Positions 27,211 to 34,979 of a stretch of DNA of 64,000 bases are shown piece after piece. The translations under genes were made by a program, and so were the position numbers. The stretch covers positions 806,001 through 870,000 of the forward strand of contig NZ_JAIETU010000002.1 of assembly GCF_019744875.1 (NCBI RefSeq), in the 5' to 3' direction. The first letter of the stretch is position 1; every line of letters starts with the position of its first letter. The notes under the pieces were generated by a model, which saw only the letters and a list, made by a program, of their open reading frames with translations, was not told where the DNA came from and searched no databases. Source of the stretch: Hyphomicrobium sp. (GTDB lineage Bacteria > Pseudomonadota > Alphaproteobacteria > Rhizobiales > Hyphomicrobiaceae).

Positions 27211-28488
27211 CTACAGCTTGGCGACCAAACGCGCGCGCTGATCCCACATCAGGTTCATGCTGCGCACGTGCTTGATCAGAATGCTGCCGTGACGCTCCCA
27301 CCAGTCGAGGATCGATCCGAACTCGACGATGCGCGCTCGTCCACCCTGGATCATGACGACCGGCCAACAGCCGACCAGCGCGTTGTTGATGCCGAAGAGC
27401 TCGCGCCCCCACCACGCGGCCTCACCGAATACGTGCTTGCCCTTGCCGCCGATCTTCACGGCCGCCAGCACGGCCGCGGGATGGAAGGTGCGCGCGCGCT
27501 GGACGGCGTCTTTCCAGAATTCCAGCGCGGACACATATGACCAGGACACGGAGCTCCAGTTGTCCGGATAGCGCCTGCAGAACTCCTCGTAGAACGCATG
27601 CGGTTCAGAGAAGTTGATCTGCGGCTCCAGCAGGGCCGGATCGTCGAAATCCGGAAACTGGAAGACGAAGCCTTCCATGAACTCCTCGCTGGTCTGCTCG
27701 ACCAGGCGCTGGTAGGCGTCGCAGGTGCACGAGAGAATGCGCCCCTTGAACCCTTGCTTGTAGGCCTCGATCGTCATGGCGTGCACAAAGGGCTCGTAGG
27801 CCGTATCCCAACAGAGGATGTCGGGTTCGAGAGCCAAGAGGCTCGCCACGATCTCCGAGAAATCGCTTGTCGTGTTGGGGAACAGTCGCTCGGCGAGAAG
27901 ATGGATGCCCGCAGCCTCGAAGGCCGCGCGGTAGGTCGCGATGGACGGGAGCCCGTGCTCGTCGTTTTGCGTGCACAGAACGGCTGTCCCCAGAGACGGA
28001 TCGCTTCGCTTGAGCCAGTCCACGCCCGTCACGTTGTAAAGTGGATGCACCTCGCTCGGGGCGAACAGCGTTTGCGTGTCCGGCGAAAGGTCCGTCGGCA
28101 GCAATGTGGTGGTGAGCACCCGGTGCTCGTTCACGAAATCGCGCACCTCGCGCGAAAAATCGTTGCCGCCGACCATGAGCAGAATGCGAACATCGTCTTC
28201 GAGGACGAGCTTGCGTGCACCTGCGAAGGCCCCCTGAGGGGTATACCCGGTATCGTACGGCACGATGTTGACCAGATAGCTCCGGTCGCCGACGCGCAGG
28301 CCGCCATTCGCATTCAGCCGGTCGCGCCAGATCTCGCACCCGCGCAGTCCCGGTTCACCCCAGGAATGCAAGTGTCCGGTCAAGGGCGCCAGGAATCCAA
28401 CGTTGACCGTGCCTTTGCGCTGAATGGACAGCTGAGGCAGGGCGGTCGACAGCGCTGACGAAAGGGGGCTTCGTGGTCGGTGGATCAT
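27211..28488 (-). CDS. Orphan amide/urea-type ligand-binding protein without signal peptide, copy 1
   Basis: 425 residues of the Leu/Ile/Val-amide-urea binding-protein family (type 1 periplasmic fold): NVGFLAPLTGHLHSWGEPGL, LPTDLSPDTQTLFAPSEVHP and PDILCWDTAYEPFVHAMTIE. The N-terminus (MIHRPRSPLSSALSTALPQL) is not a convincing Sec signal, so a cytoplasmic sensor like AmiC is possible. No ABC permease or ATPase gene is nearby. It is divergent from its paralogue at 28732. The ATG at 28488 is chosen because both paralogues then have 425 residues. Confidence 0.85.
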   Translation of the reverse strand: MIHRPRSPLSSALSTALPQLSIQRKGTVNVGFLAPLTGHLHSWGEPGLRGCEIWRDRLNANGGLRVGDRSYLVNIVPYDTGYTPQGAFAGARKLVLEDDVRILLMVGGNDFSREVRDFVNEHRVLTTTLLPTDLSPDTQTLFAPSEVHPLYNVTGVDWLKRSDPSLGTAVLCTQNDEHGLPSIATYRAAFEAAGIHLLAERLFPNTTSDFSEIVASLLALEPDILCWDTAYEPFVHAMTIEAYKQGFKGRILSCTCDAYQRLVEQTSEEFMEGFVFQFPDFDDPALLEPQINFSEPHAFYEEFCRRYPDNWSSVSWSYVSALEFWKDAVQRARTFHPAAVLAAVKIGGKGKHVFGEAAWWGRELFGINNALVGCWPVVMIQGGRARIVEFGSILDWWERHGSILIKHVRSMNLMWDQRARLVAKL

Positions 28489-28731
28489 CGGCCGTTTGGT
28501 TGCGGGCGCGTAACGGACCGGGCGAACCAGTCCACAGGCGCGGTCTGCGCTCCAAGTCCAGTACCTTACTGCGCATTCATTGACGCTGGTCAAGAGCTTG
28601 CACCACGCCGAATGTACAGTTTTCCTGCCGCCCGCACTCGCGTAGATGAGTGATGACCGCTTCCGGGACGATCGGATAAGATCTACGGCCCGCAACCGCC
28701 CACGACCCAACCGCTTACAGAGAACCCCTAT

Positions 28732-30009
28732 ATGGCCCTAAAGCCCCGAAGCGCGGTTGCATCAGCTCTCGCAGTTGCCATGCGAGACGTCGGTCTCAGC
28801 TCCAAAACGGTGATCCGCATCGGCTTCCTCGCGCCACTCACGGGGGCGCTCAAGTCCTGGGCGGTTCCGGGCCTCAATGGCGCGATGATCTGGATCGACC
28901 GCATCAACAGCACCGGCGGCCTGAAGGTGGGAAACCGGAAGTACATGATCGAACTCATCCAGTTCGACACGATGTACCAGCCGAAGCTCGCCCTGCAGGG
29001 GGCGCGCAAGCTCATCCTCGAAGACGGCGTCAAGCTGCTGCTGATGATCGGCGGCGACGACATATCGCCCGAAGTGAGGCGGCTCGTCAGCCAGTACCGG
29101 ATGCTGGTCGCCACACTGCTGCCGACCGACCTCTCGCCGGATTGCCCAACCCTGGTTGCGCCGAGCGAGGTCCATCCCCTTTACAACGTCACCGGCGTGG
29201 ACTGGCTTCGCCGCACGAAGCCGCACCTCAAGACCGCCGCCATGTGCGCCCAGCGCGACATGTTGGGCCTGCCATCGATCGCGACGTATCGCGCGGCCTT
29301 CGAGGCGGCGGGCATCGAACTCGTGGCGGAATGCCTGTTCGATCCCGACGTGGAAGATTTCGGCGCGATCGTGGAACGGATGATGGCCGCATCCCCCGAT
29401 ATCCTCTGCTGGGATACGGTATACGAGCCCTTCGTTCATTCGCTTACGATCGAAGCGTTCAACCGCGGCTTCAAAGGGCAGCTTCTTTCCTGCACGTGCG
29501 ACAACTATCCGGAGCTCATCGAGCGAACCAGCCCTGAGTTCATGGAAGGGTTCGTGTTCCAATTCCCGGATTTCGACGATCAGCGCCTCAACGAACCGCA
29601 GATCAACTTCGAAGACCCCAACGCCTTCTACGACGAGTTCTGCAGGCGCTTCCCCGGCTCATGGAGCGCGGTTTCGTGGGAGTACGCCTCCACGCTCGAA
29701 CTCTGGAAATCGGCCGTGCAGCGGGCGCGCACGTTCGAGCCGTTCTCCGTGCTGTCGATGATGAAGGTGGGCGGCGTCGGCCACCATGCGTTCGGCGAGG
29801 CGATCTGGTGGGGCCGCGACCTCTTCGGCATCGATAACGCACTCGTGGGCGACTGGCCTGTCGTCGCCATCCAGAACGGACGCGCGCGTATCCAGGAGTT
29901 CGTATCGATGCGCGAGTGGTGGTCGAAGCACAAGGCGGGACTGATCCGGCACCTGCGCGCGCTCGACCTGATGTGGGACCAGCGCGAATCCGTCGCGTCG
30001 TCGACGTAG
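28732..30009 (+). CDS. Orphan amide/urea-type ligand-binding protein without signal peptide, copy 2
   Basis: 425 residues, colinear with the divergent paralogue at 27211-28488. It shares VIRIGFLAPLTGALKSW, LPTDLSPDCPTLVAPSEVHP, ASPDILCWDTVYEPFVHSLT and a C-terminal LDLMWDQR. The first 25 residues (MALKPRSAVASALAVAMRDV) lack a clear hydrophobic core and cleavage site, so export is doubtful. The ligand is unknown; methylated amines or their amides are natural guesses from context. The product would most simply act as a cytoplasmic sensor partnered with a nearby regulator. Confidence 0.85.
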   Translation: MALKPRSAVASALAVAMRDVGLSSKTVIRIGFLAPLTGALKSWAVPGLNGAMIWIDRINSTGGLKVGNRKYMIELIQFDTMYQPKLALQGARKLILEDGVKLLLMIGGDDISPEVRRLVSQYRMLVATLLPTDLSPDCPTLVAPSEVHPLYNVTGVDWLRRTKPHLKTAAMCAQRDMLGLPSIATYRAAFEAAGIELVAECLFDPDVEDFGAIVERMMAASPDILCWDTVYEPFVHSLTIEAFNRGFKGQLLSCTCDNYPELIERTSPEFMEGFVFQFPDFDDQRLNEPQINFEDPNAFYDEFCRRFPGSWSAVSWEYASTLELWKSAVQRARTFEPFSVLSMMKVGGVGHHAFGEAIWWGRDLFGIDNALVGDWPVVAIQNGRARIQEFVSMREWWSKHKAGLIRHLRALDLMWDQRESVASST

Positions 30010-30033
30010 CGCCACGCGCGCTCGCGCCTCCGA

Positions 30034-30792
30034 TCACGACTCGTAGATCATCGTCTCGTGCGTGCTTGAAACGTGCAGCGTAATCAGCTCCACGGCCGTC
30101 TCGACGTTTCTGCGCTCGATGGCGTTGAAGAGTGACCGGTACAGGTGCTGATTGTTGCGGATACGCGCCGGAGTCAGCATCTCCCGCCTGCTCGCAGCCC
30201 ACTGCGGATGACGGCGCACCTCGTGCAGGATGGCGTACATCGCGACGATCAACGAGTTGTGGGTTCCACGCGCGATGATCATCATGAACCCCTCCTCGAG
30301 CGCGGCGAACTTGTCCGCCTCGGTCACGACCGTCTCAAGCATGGTGACCTGCTGCGACAGCTCGGCGATATCGCGTGAGGACATGTAGATCGTGGCGAGG
30401 CGCACCATTTCCGGCTCGATGATCGAGCCCGCGATGTTCATCGCGAACGGCGACGCCGTTTCGGCGAGCTGACTGATCGTCGGATATCCGGCGGAGGTCA
30501 CGGTCGCGGCAGCGACCACCTCGGGCGGCGGCTCGGGCGCTGCGTAGCTGACGAAGGTCCCACTGCCCGGCTTGCGCGCGACCACGTCGTAGGCGGCCAG
30601 AAAATCGAGCGCCTGGCGGATGGTTGCGCGCGACTGGTTGAACTCTTCGGCAAGGTCGCGCTCGGCGGGGATGCGCGTTCCATAGGGGTATTGAAGCAGC
30701 GCAATGCGATCGAAGATCTTTGTCGCGATCTCCTTTACCTGTAGCGGCACGAAGGGATGTTTGGTGACATCGGTGAGCCAGGGTAGCTTCAT
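30034..30792 (-). CDS. GntR-family transcriptional regulator (FadR-like), copy 2
   Basis: 252 residues. Helix-turn-helix segment YGTRIPAERDLAEEFNQSRA then TIRQALDFLAAYDVVARKPG; FCD-like domain with IAGSIIEPEMVRLATIYMSS. It is paralogous to the GntR at 26437 over the full length. The ATG at 30792 follows GAAGGAGCGAGC. It lies 25 bases downstream of an unknown gene on the same strand, and the two are probably one transcript started near the array at 31611-31640. Confidence 0.9.
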   Translation of the reverse strand: MKLPWLTDVTKHPFVPLQVKEIATKIFDRIALLQYPYGTRIPAERDLAEEFNQSRATIRQALDFLAAYDVVARKPGSGTFVSYAAPEPPPEVVAAATVTSAGYPTISQLAETASPFAMNIAGSIIEPEMVRLATIYMSSRDIAELSQQVTMLETVVTEADKFAALEEGFMMIIARGTHNSLIVAMYAILHEVRRHPQWAASRREMLTPARIRNNQHLYRSLFNAIERRNVETAVELITLHVSSTHETMIYES

Positions 30793-30817
30793 GCTCGCTC
30801 CTTCGTTCGCATCAGCC

Positions 30818-31561
30818 TCAGCGCGCCGCCCGGGATGCCGAGACATTCGCAGCACGCGGCGGCGGCATCAACAGCGCCGCCAGCCGTACAGCGCAATCGA
30901 GCCGTGCCCAGAAATCCAGCGGTGGCTTCGCCGCTTCGACAATCCGGCTCACGGCTTTCGCTTTCGATTCGTAAAGTGACGCGTGCGCGGCGCCAGCGCC
31001 TTCATCCCGCGCAGACAGAAAAGCTAGCTCCGCGCACGATGCTCCGAACGCCTGCGTGAGACTGTGCCGAAGCGTCTTTCTGCGCGCCGCAAGCTCGGGC
31101 GTGCTGCGCGCAGAACGGGCCTGAAGACTATTGAAACGAGCGATTTCGCGGCCCGCCTGACAGAGCTGCACATAGCGTTTGCGACGCATGCGCGTGAACG
31201 CGTCGGGATCACGCGCGGCAAGGCGGAAGTGAAACGATGAACTCGTCGGCGCGATCGGCAGCTCGCGCATTTCGACTGTCTCAGCCACCGCATGCCAACA
31301 GTCTTCAGACGCTTGAAAATCCGCGCGTGCATCAGGCGCTCGATCGAGCAGCGCATTGCCGACCGCGGTGTTCGACAACGCAACCGCGGCCACTGCATCG
31401 CCGTGGCGATGCTCGCCGATGAGACCGAACGCATCGACCCAACTGCGAGCCGCAGATTCGCTCTCTCCGGTGGCCATGAAGCGAAAGCCATCGAGCGTCG
31501 CGCCTGCCCAGATTTGCGTCAGCGGCTCACATTTCACGGGGTCCACGCCGGTTTTCCACAT
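30818..31561 (-). CDS. Hypothetical helical protein in the amine regulatory locus
   Basis: 247 residues, family not recognised. It is Ala/Arg-rich and predominantly helical; residues about 35-100 (SAARSWVDAFGLIGEHRHGD; ALSNTAVGNALLDRAPDARA) have the spacing of TPR-like helix pairs. It has no signal peptide and no membrane span. It is transcribed ahead of GntR copy 2 and behind an operator array. The start is uncertain: no good ribosome site is seen before the ATG at 31561, and MATGESES (31477) is an alternative. Confidence 0.6.
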   Translation of the reverse strand: MWKTGVDPVKCEPLTQIWAGATLDGFRFMATGESESAARSWVDAFGLIGEHRHGDAVAAVALSNTAVGNALLDRAPDARADFQASEDCWHAVAETVEMRELPIAPTSSSFHFRLAARDPDAFTRMRRKRYVQLCQAGREIARFNSLQARSARSTPELAARRKTLRHSLTQAFGASCAELAFLSARDEGAGAAHASLYESKAKAVSRIVEAAKPPLDFWARLDCAVRLAALLMPPPRAANVSASRAAR

Positions 31562-31610
31562 CGAATGGTCTGTCGCTTAACTCGCGATTGTATCTGAATA
31601 AAAATGCATT

Positions 31611-31640
31611 GCAACCTATTTAAACCAATTAAAACCAAAA
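31611..31640 (-). promoter_or_regulatory. 10-bp-spaced operator array upstream of the unknown gene/GntR 2 unit
   Basis: Plus-strand blocks GCAACCTATT, TAAACCAATT and AAAACCAAAA follow one another in 10-bp phase. In the sense of the downstream minus-strand genes they read TTTTGGTTTT, AATTGGTTTA and AATAGGTTGC. The array is 50-79 bases upstream of the start at 31561. Confidence 0.68.
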
Positions 31641-31780
31641 TAGTCTCGCAACGCACCATTTGTCTTAAGTCCATAAAATAACGGTTTTTTCCGTCTTGAC
31701 GCCTGAAAACCGGGCTCAGCAGCTCAATATTATGACTTGTCCGCATAGCTGGGCTGCGTAAAATGGACACATCTGGAAAC
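31641..31780. other. AT-rich divergent promoter region before permease 2
   Basis: The 31562-31890 gap has no gene. It is AT-rich against GC-rich neighbours and is bounded by two operator-like arrays. TTGACG at about 31697 could be a -35, but no matching -10 was identified. Confidence 0.5.
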
Positions 31781-31810
31781 CGTTGGTTCAAATTGGTTCC
31801 AATTGGTTTG
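31781..31810 (+). promoter_or_regulatory. 10-bp-spaced operator array upstream of permease 2
   Basis: Three in-phase blocks CGTTGGTTCA, AATTGGTTCC and AATTGGTTTG give TTGGTT exactly every 10 bp. The array ends 80 bases before the permease start and is in its sense orientation. It is the clearest of the four arrays. Confidence 0.72.
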
Positions 31811-31890
31811 TTAGGACCTTGGTTGTGGGGGACCGCAACGGAGCGAACGACACGGAGAACTAGAAGCCGCATTTTTCAGGAGTCGTGCCG

Positions 31891-33684
31891 ATGGCCGTAC
31901 CGGGAACGCTAGCTGCGGATGGGGGAGCAAATGCCGGCTCTTCCAGCCAACTCATCAGAGCAATCGATTGGAGGGGAGCATTCTGGGTCGCCAGCGGCGT
32001 TCCTGCTCTCGTGCTCTTCTCGATCGGCGGAATCGCCGGCGTGGCAGGCAAACTCGCCTTCCTCGTCTGGTTCGTTTCGATGATCATGGGACTGATCCAG
32101 TCCTTCACGTACGCTGAAATCGCCGGTCTGTTCCCGAACAAGTCGGGCGGCGCTTCGATCTACGGCGCGGCCGCCTGGGTGCGTTACTCCAAGATCATTG
32201 CCCCCCTCTCCGTGTGGTGCAACTGGTTCGCCTGGACGCCGGTTCTGTCGCTCGGCTGCTCCATCGCTGCCGCCTACATCCTCAACGCACTTGCACCGGT
32301 ACCGCCGGCCGACTCGGCACAGGTCCTGGCATGGGTCAGCGCTCATGCCTCGTCCATCACAGCCGACTCTCCCCGCGTTGCCGAGTGGCTTGTCGCCAAC
32401 CAGGGCAAGGCCGCTGCCGATGCGGTCGCAGCGCTTCTTTCGGCTGACGCCGTCGCGGCACTGACGCCCTCCATCCGCAACTGGACGCTGTTCCACGGTG
32501 CGCTCGGACCGGTCTCGTTCTCGTTCAACGCCGCCTTCTTCATCGGCGCGGTGCTCATGCTGGTGACCTTCGCCATTCAGCATCGCGGCATTCTGGGCAC
32601 TGCGAGCGTTCAGAAGTTCATCGGCCTCGCCGTGATCATTCCGATGTTCATCGTCGGCATCGTGCCCATCCTCACGGGGCAGATCGACTGGTCGAACTAC
32701 ACACCGCTGACGCCACTCAAGGCGGCCTACGCTCCCGAAATCGGCGCGTGGGACGTTGCGGGCTGGACGCTCATCCTCGGCGCCATGTTCATCGCCGCCT
32801 GGTCGACGTACGGCTTCGAAACGGCGATCTGCTACACAAGCGAATTCCGCGATCCGGGCCGCGATACCTTCAAGGCCATCTTCTACTCGGGCCTGCTCTG
32901 CCTCGTGCTGTTCACGCTCGTGCCGTTCACCTTCCAGGGTGTGCTGGGTCTTGACGGCATGCTCGCCCCGTCCATCGTCGACGGATCGGGCGTGGCGGAA
33001 GCTCTCGGCTCGATGGTCGGTCACGGCGGTTGGGTCACGAGCCTGCTCGTGATGATGATGATCCTGGCTCTGATGCTGTGCCTGATGACTGCCATGGCAG
33101 GCTCATCGCGCACGCTGTACCAGGGCTCGCGCGACGGCTGGCTGCCGAAGTACCTGAGCCACGTCAACTCGCACGGCGCGCCGACGGCAGCCATGTGGAC
33201 GGACCTCGTCGTCAACCTCGGCATCCTTGCAATCGCCTGCGCCGACGCAACGAGCTTCTTCTTCATCCTGGCCGTTTCCAACTGCGGCTACATCATCTTC
33301 AACTTCCTCAACCTGAACGCGGGCTGGATCCACCGCATCGACAACGCGGACGTTCCCCGTCCGTGGCGGGCGCCGACCTGGGTGCTTGCTGTCGGCACCG
33401 TCCTGGCCTTCGTGAACGCAGTGTTCATGGGAGCGGGCGCGAAGGTGTGGAATCCGATCGCGCTGTGGGCCGGCCTTGCAACGGCTGCCCTCATCATCCC
33501 GGTGTTCCTGTTCCGTCACTACGTGCAGGACAAGGGCGTCTTCCCGGCTCACATGCTGAGCGACCTCGGTTTGACCCAGGCCGACGTTAATCGCCGCAAG
33601 GCGGGCTTCCTGCCCTACCTCACGCTCATCGCCGGACTGATCGTGGTGCTGGTTTCGAACTGGTACTTCCAGCTCCCCGCTTAA
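31891..33684 (+). CDS. APC-family amine permease (copy 2)
   Basis: 597 residues, about 12 membrane helices, colinear with copy 1 at 24328. It shares RAIDWRGAFWVASGVPALVL, FPNKSGGASIYGAAAWVRYS and MAGSSRTLYQGSRDGWLPKY. It heads the operon for trimethylamine oxidation, so uptake of trimethylamine or TMAO is likely, but specificity is inferred. The ATG at 31891 has AGGAG eight bases upstream, whereas the GTG at 31885 would be too close to it. An array of operator-like units precedes the gene. Confidence 0.88.
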   Translation: MAVPGTLAADGGANAGSSSQLIRAIDWRGAFWVASGVPALVLFSIGGIAGVAGKLAFLVWFVSMIMGLIQSFTYAEIAGLFPNKSGGASIYGAAAWVRYSKIIAPLSVWCNWFAWTPVLSLGCSIAAAYILNALAPVPPADSAQVLAWVSAHASSITADSPRVAEWLVANQGKAAADAVAALLSADAVAALTPSIRNWTLFHGALGPVSFSFNAAFFIGAVLMLVTFAIQHRGILGTASVQKFIGLAVIIPMFIVGIVPILTGQIDWSNYTPLTPLKAAYAPEIGAWDVAGWTLILGAMFIAAWSTYGFETAICYTSEFRDPGRDTFKAIFYSGLLCLVLFTLVPFTFQGVLGLDGMLAPSIVDGSGVAEALGSMVGHGGWVTSLLVMMMILALMLCLMTAMAGSSRTLYQGSRDGWLPKYLSHVNSHGAPTAAMWTDLVVNLGILAIACADATSFFFILAVSNCGYIIFNFLNLNAGWIHRIDNADVPRPWRAPTWVLAVGTVLAFVNAVFMGAGAKVWNPIALWAGLATAALIIPVFLFRHYVQDKGVFPAHMLSDLGLTQADVNRRKAGFLPYLTLIAGLIVVLVSNWYFQLPA

Positions 33685-33697
33685 GCGTCAGGCCAAT

Positions 33698-33733
33698 GCG
33701 CGGACCGAGGCAACTGCCCGCCTCGGTCCGCGC
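33698..33733 (+). terminator. 14-bp perfect hairpin after permease 2
   Basis: GCGCGGACCGAGGC (33698-33711) pairs fully with GCCTCGGTCCGCGC (33720-33733) around an 8-nt loop. It begins 14 bases past the permease stop. No T-run follows, and the next gene continues on the same strand, so partial termination or transcript-end protection is more likely than a full stop. Confidence 0.5.
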
Positions 33734-33793
33734 GACATCGACAAGACGCCCCAAACAAAAAAGCGTTCGCAATGGCGAAAATGGAAACCCCCA

Positions 33794-34912
33794 ATGAGTA
33801 AAAGACAGTCAGCCCTCAACGATCGGCACCTCGCCCTGGGCGCCGACCTCGAGTCCGTTTCGTGGAACGGAATGGCTATTCCCCAGACCTATCGCACCGA
33901 CCCCTATGACGAGACGGCGGCCGTGCGCTATCGCGCCGGGCTGTTCGACGTTTCCGCGCTGCGGATCATCAACGTCTCGGGCAAGGATGCGCTCAAGTTC
34001 CTCAACCACGTGCTCACGTCGGACGTTTCGAAGGCGAAGCCCGGCGACTCGCACATTTCCAACATCGTCGACGAGACCGGCGCGCTGATCGACGACGTCA
34101 TCGTCTATGTGGACGGACCGACGGAGTTCCGGATCTCGCACGGCGGCGGCAATCTCGACAAAGCCTTCGCGGCCGAGGCCGGCAAGTACGACGTCAAGAT
34201 CGCGCCCGACAACGACGTCCATATCCTGTCGCTGCAGGGCCCGCTGGCTCTCGAAATCCTGGCGCCGCACACGCCGCTCGATCTGCCGGCGCTGGCCTAC
34301 TTCCATCACGCGAAGTCCAAGCTGTTCGGCAAGGACGTGCGCCTCGCGCGCGGCGGCTATTCGGCCGAGCGCGGCTATGAAGTGTTCTGCTCGGCTGCGG
34401 ATGCGCCGTTCCTGTGGGACGAGATCCTGAAAGCGGGCCGCGACAAGGGCGCGATGCCGGTGTCGTGGGCGTGCCTCGATATCGTTCGCGTCGAAGGCGG
34501 CCTCCTGTTCTTCCCCTACGACATGACCCACGGCGACACGACGCCTTGGGAGGTCCGCGCGGACTGGAGCATCGATCTCAAGAAGGCGGACTTCATCGGC
34601 AAGAGCGCACTCGCCGCCAAGAAGGGCCAGGAGCGTTCGTTCATCACCGGCTTGGAAGTCGCCGCAGACAAGGCCATCACGCCCGGCGCGAAAGTGCTGG
34701 CCGACGGCAAGCAGGTGGGCGTCATCACCAGCACCACCTACAGCCAGCATCTCATGAAGTCGCTGGCGATGGCGCAGATCGAGCCGTCGCACACCAAGAT
34801 CGGCACGGCGCTCAAGGTCACCGATGACGGTGATTGGTCCGCAACCGTGGTTCCGATGCCGTTCTACGACCCGCTGCGTCGCCGTACGCACCCCGAAGGC
34901 GCATCCGCTTAG
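33794..34912 (+). CDS. GcvT-like folate-binding aminomethyltransferase family protein (trimethylamine cluster)
   Basis: 372 residues, colinear and closely similar to the protein at 20407. It contains GLFDVSALRIINVSG, GDSHISNIVDE, YSAERGYEVF and THGDTTPWEV. Members transfer methylene groups to tetrahydrofolate or act in methylated-amine and sulfonium demethylation. Each of the two paralogues sits with one amine-oxidation gene set, this one between the permease and tmm. It may collect formaldehyde equivalents from demethylation; that role is inferred. Confidence 0.87.
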   Translation: MSKRQSALNDRHLALGADLESVSWNGMAIPQTYRTDPYDETAAVRYRAGLFDVSALRIINVSGKDALKFLNHVLTSDVSKAKPGDSHISNIVDETGALIDDVIVYVDGPTEFRISHGGGNLDKAFAAEAGKYDVKIAPDNDVHILSLQGPLALEILAPHTPLDLPALAYFHHAKSKLFGKDVRLARGGYSAERGYEVFCSAADAPFLWDEILKAGRDKGAMPVSWACLDIVRVEGGLLFFPYDMTHGDTTPWEVRADWSIDLKKADFIGKSALAAKKGQERSFITGLEVAADKAITPGAKVLADGKQVGVITSTTYSQHLMKSLAMAQIEPSHTKIGTALKVTDDGDWSATVVPMPFYDPLRRRTHPEGASA

Positions 34913-34979
34913 CCGGCTCGCCACCCCCTCAAACCAAACGTGAAGATCACGCGATAAATCCGAGCGAAAGGGAAACGTT

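Noticed and set aside
28489-28731. Fifth operator array between the divergent binding-protein genes
   Set aside because: Only one TTTGGTTGC-like unit (about 28495) and one GAACCA half-site are seen, not in 10-bp phase.
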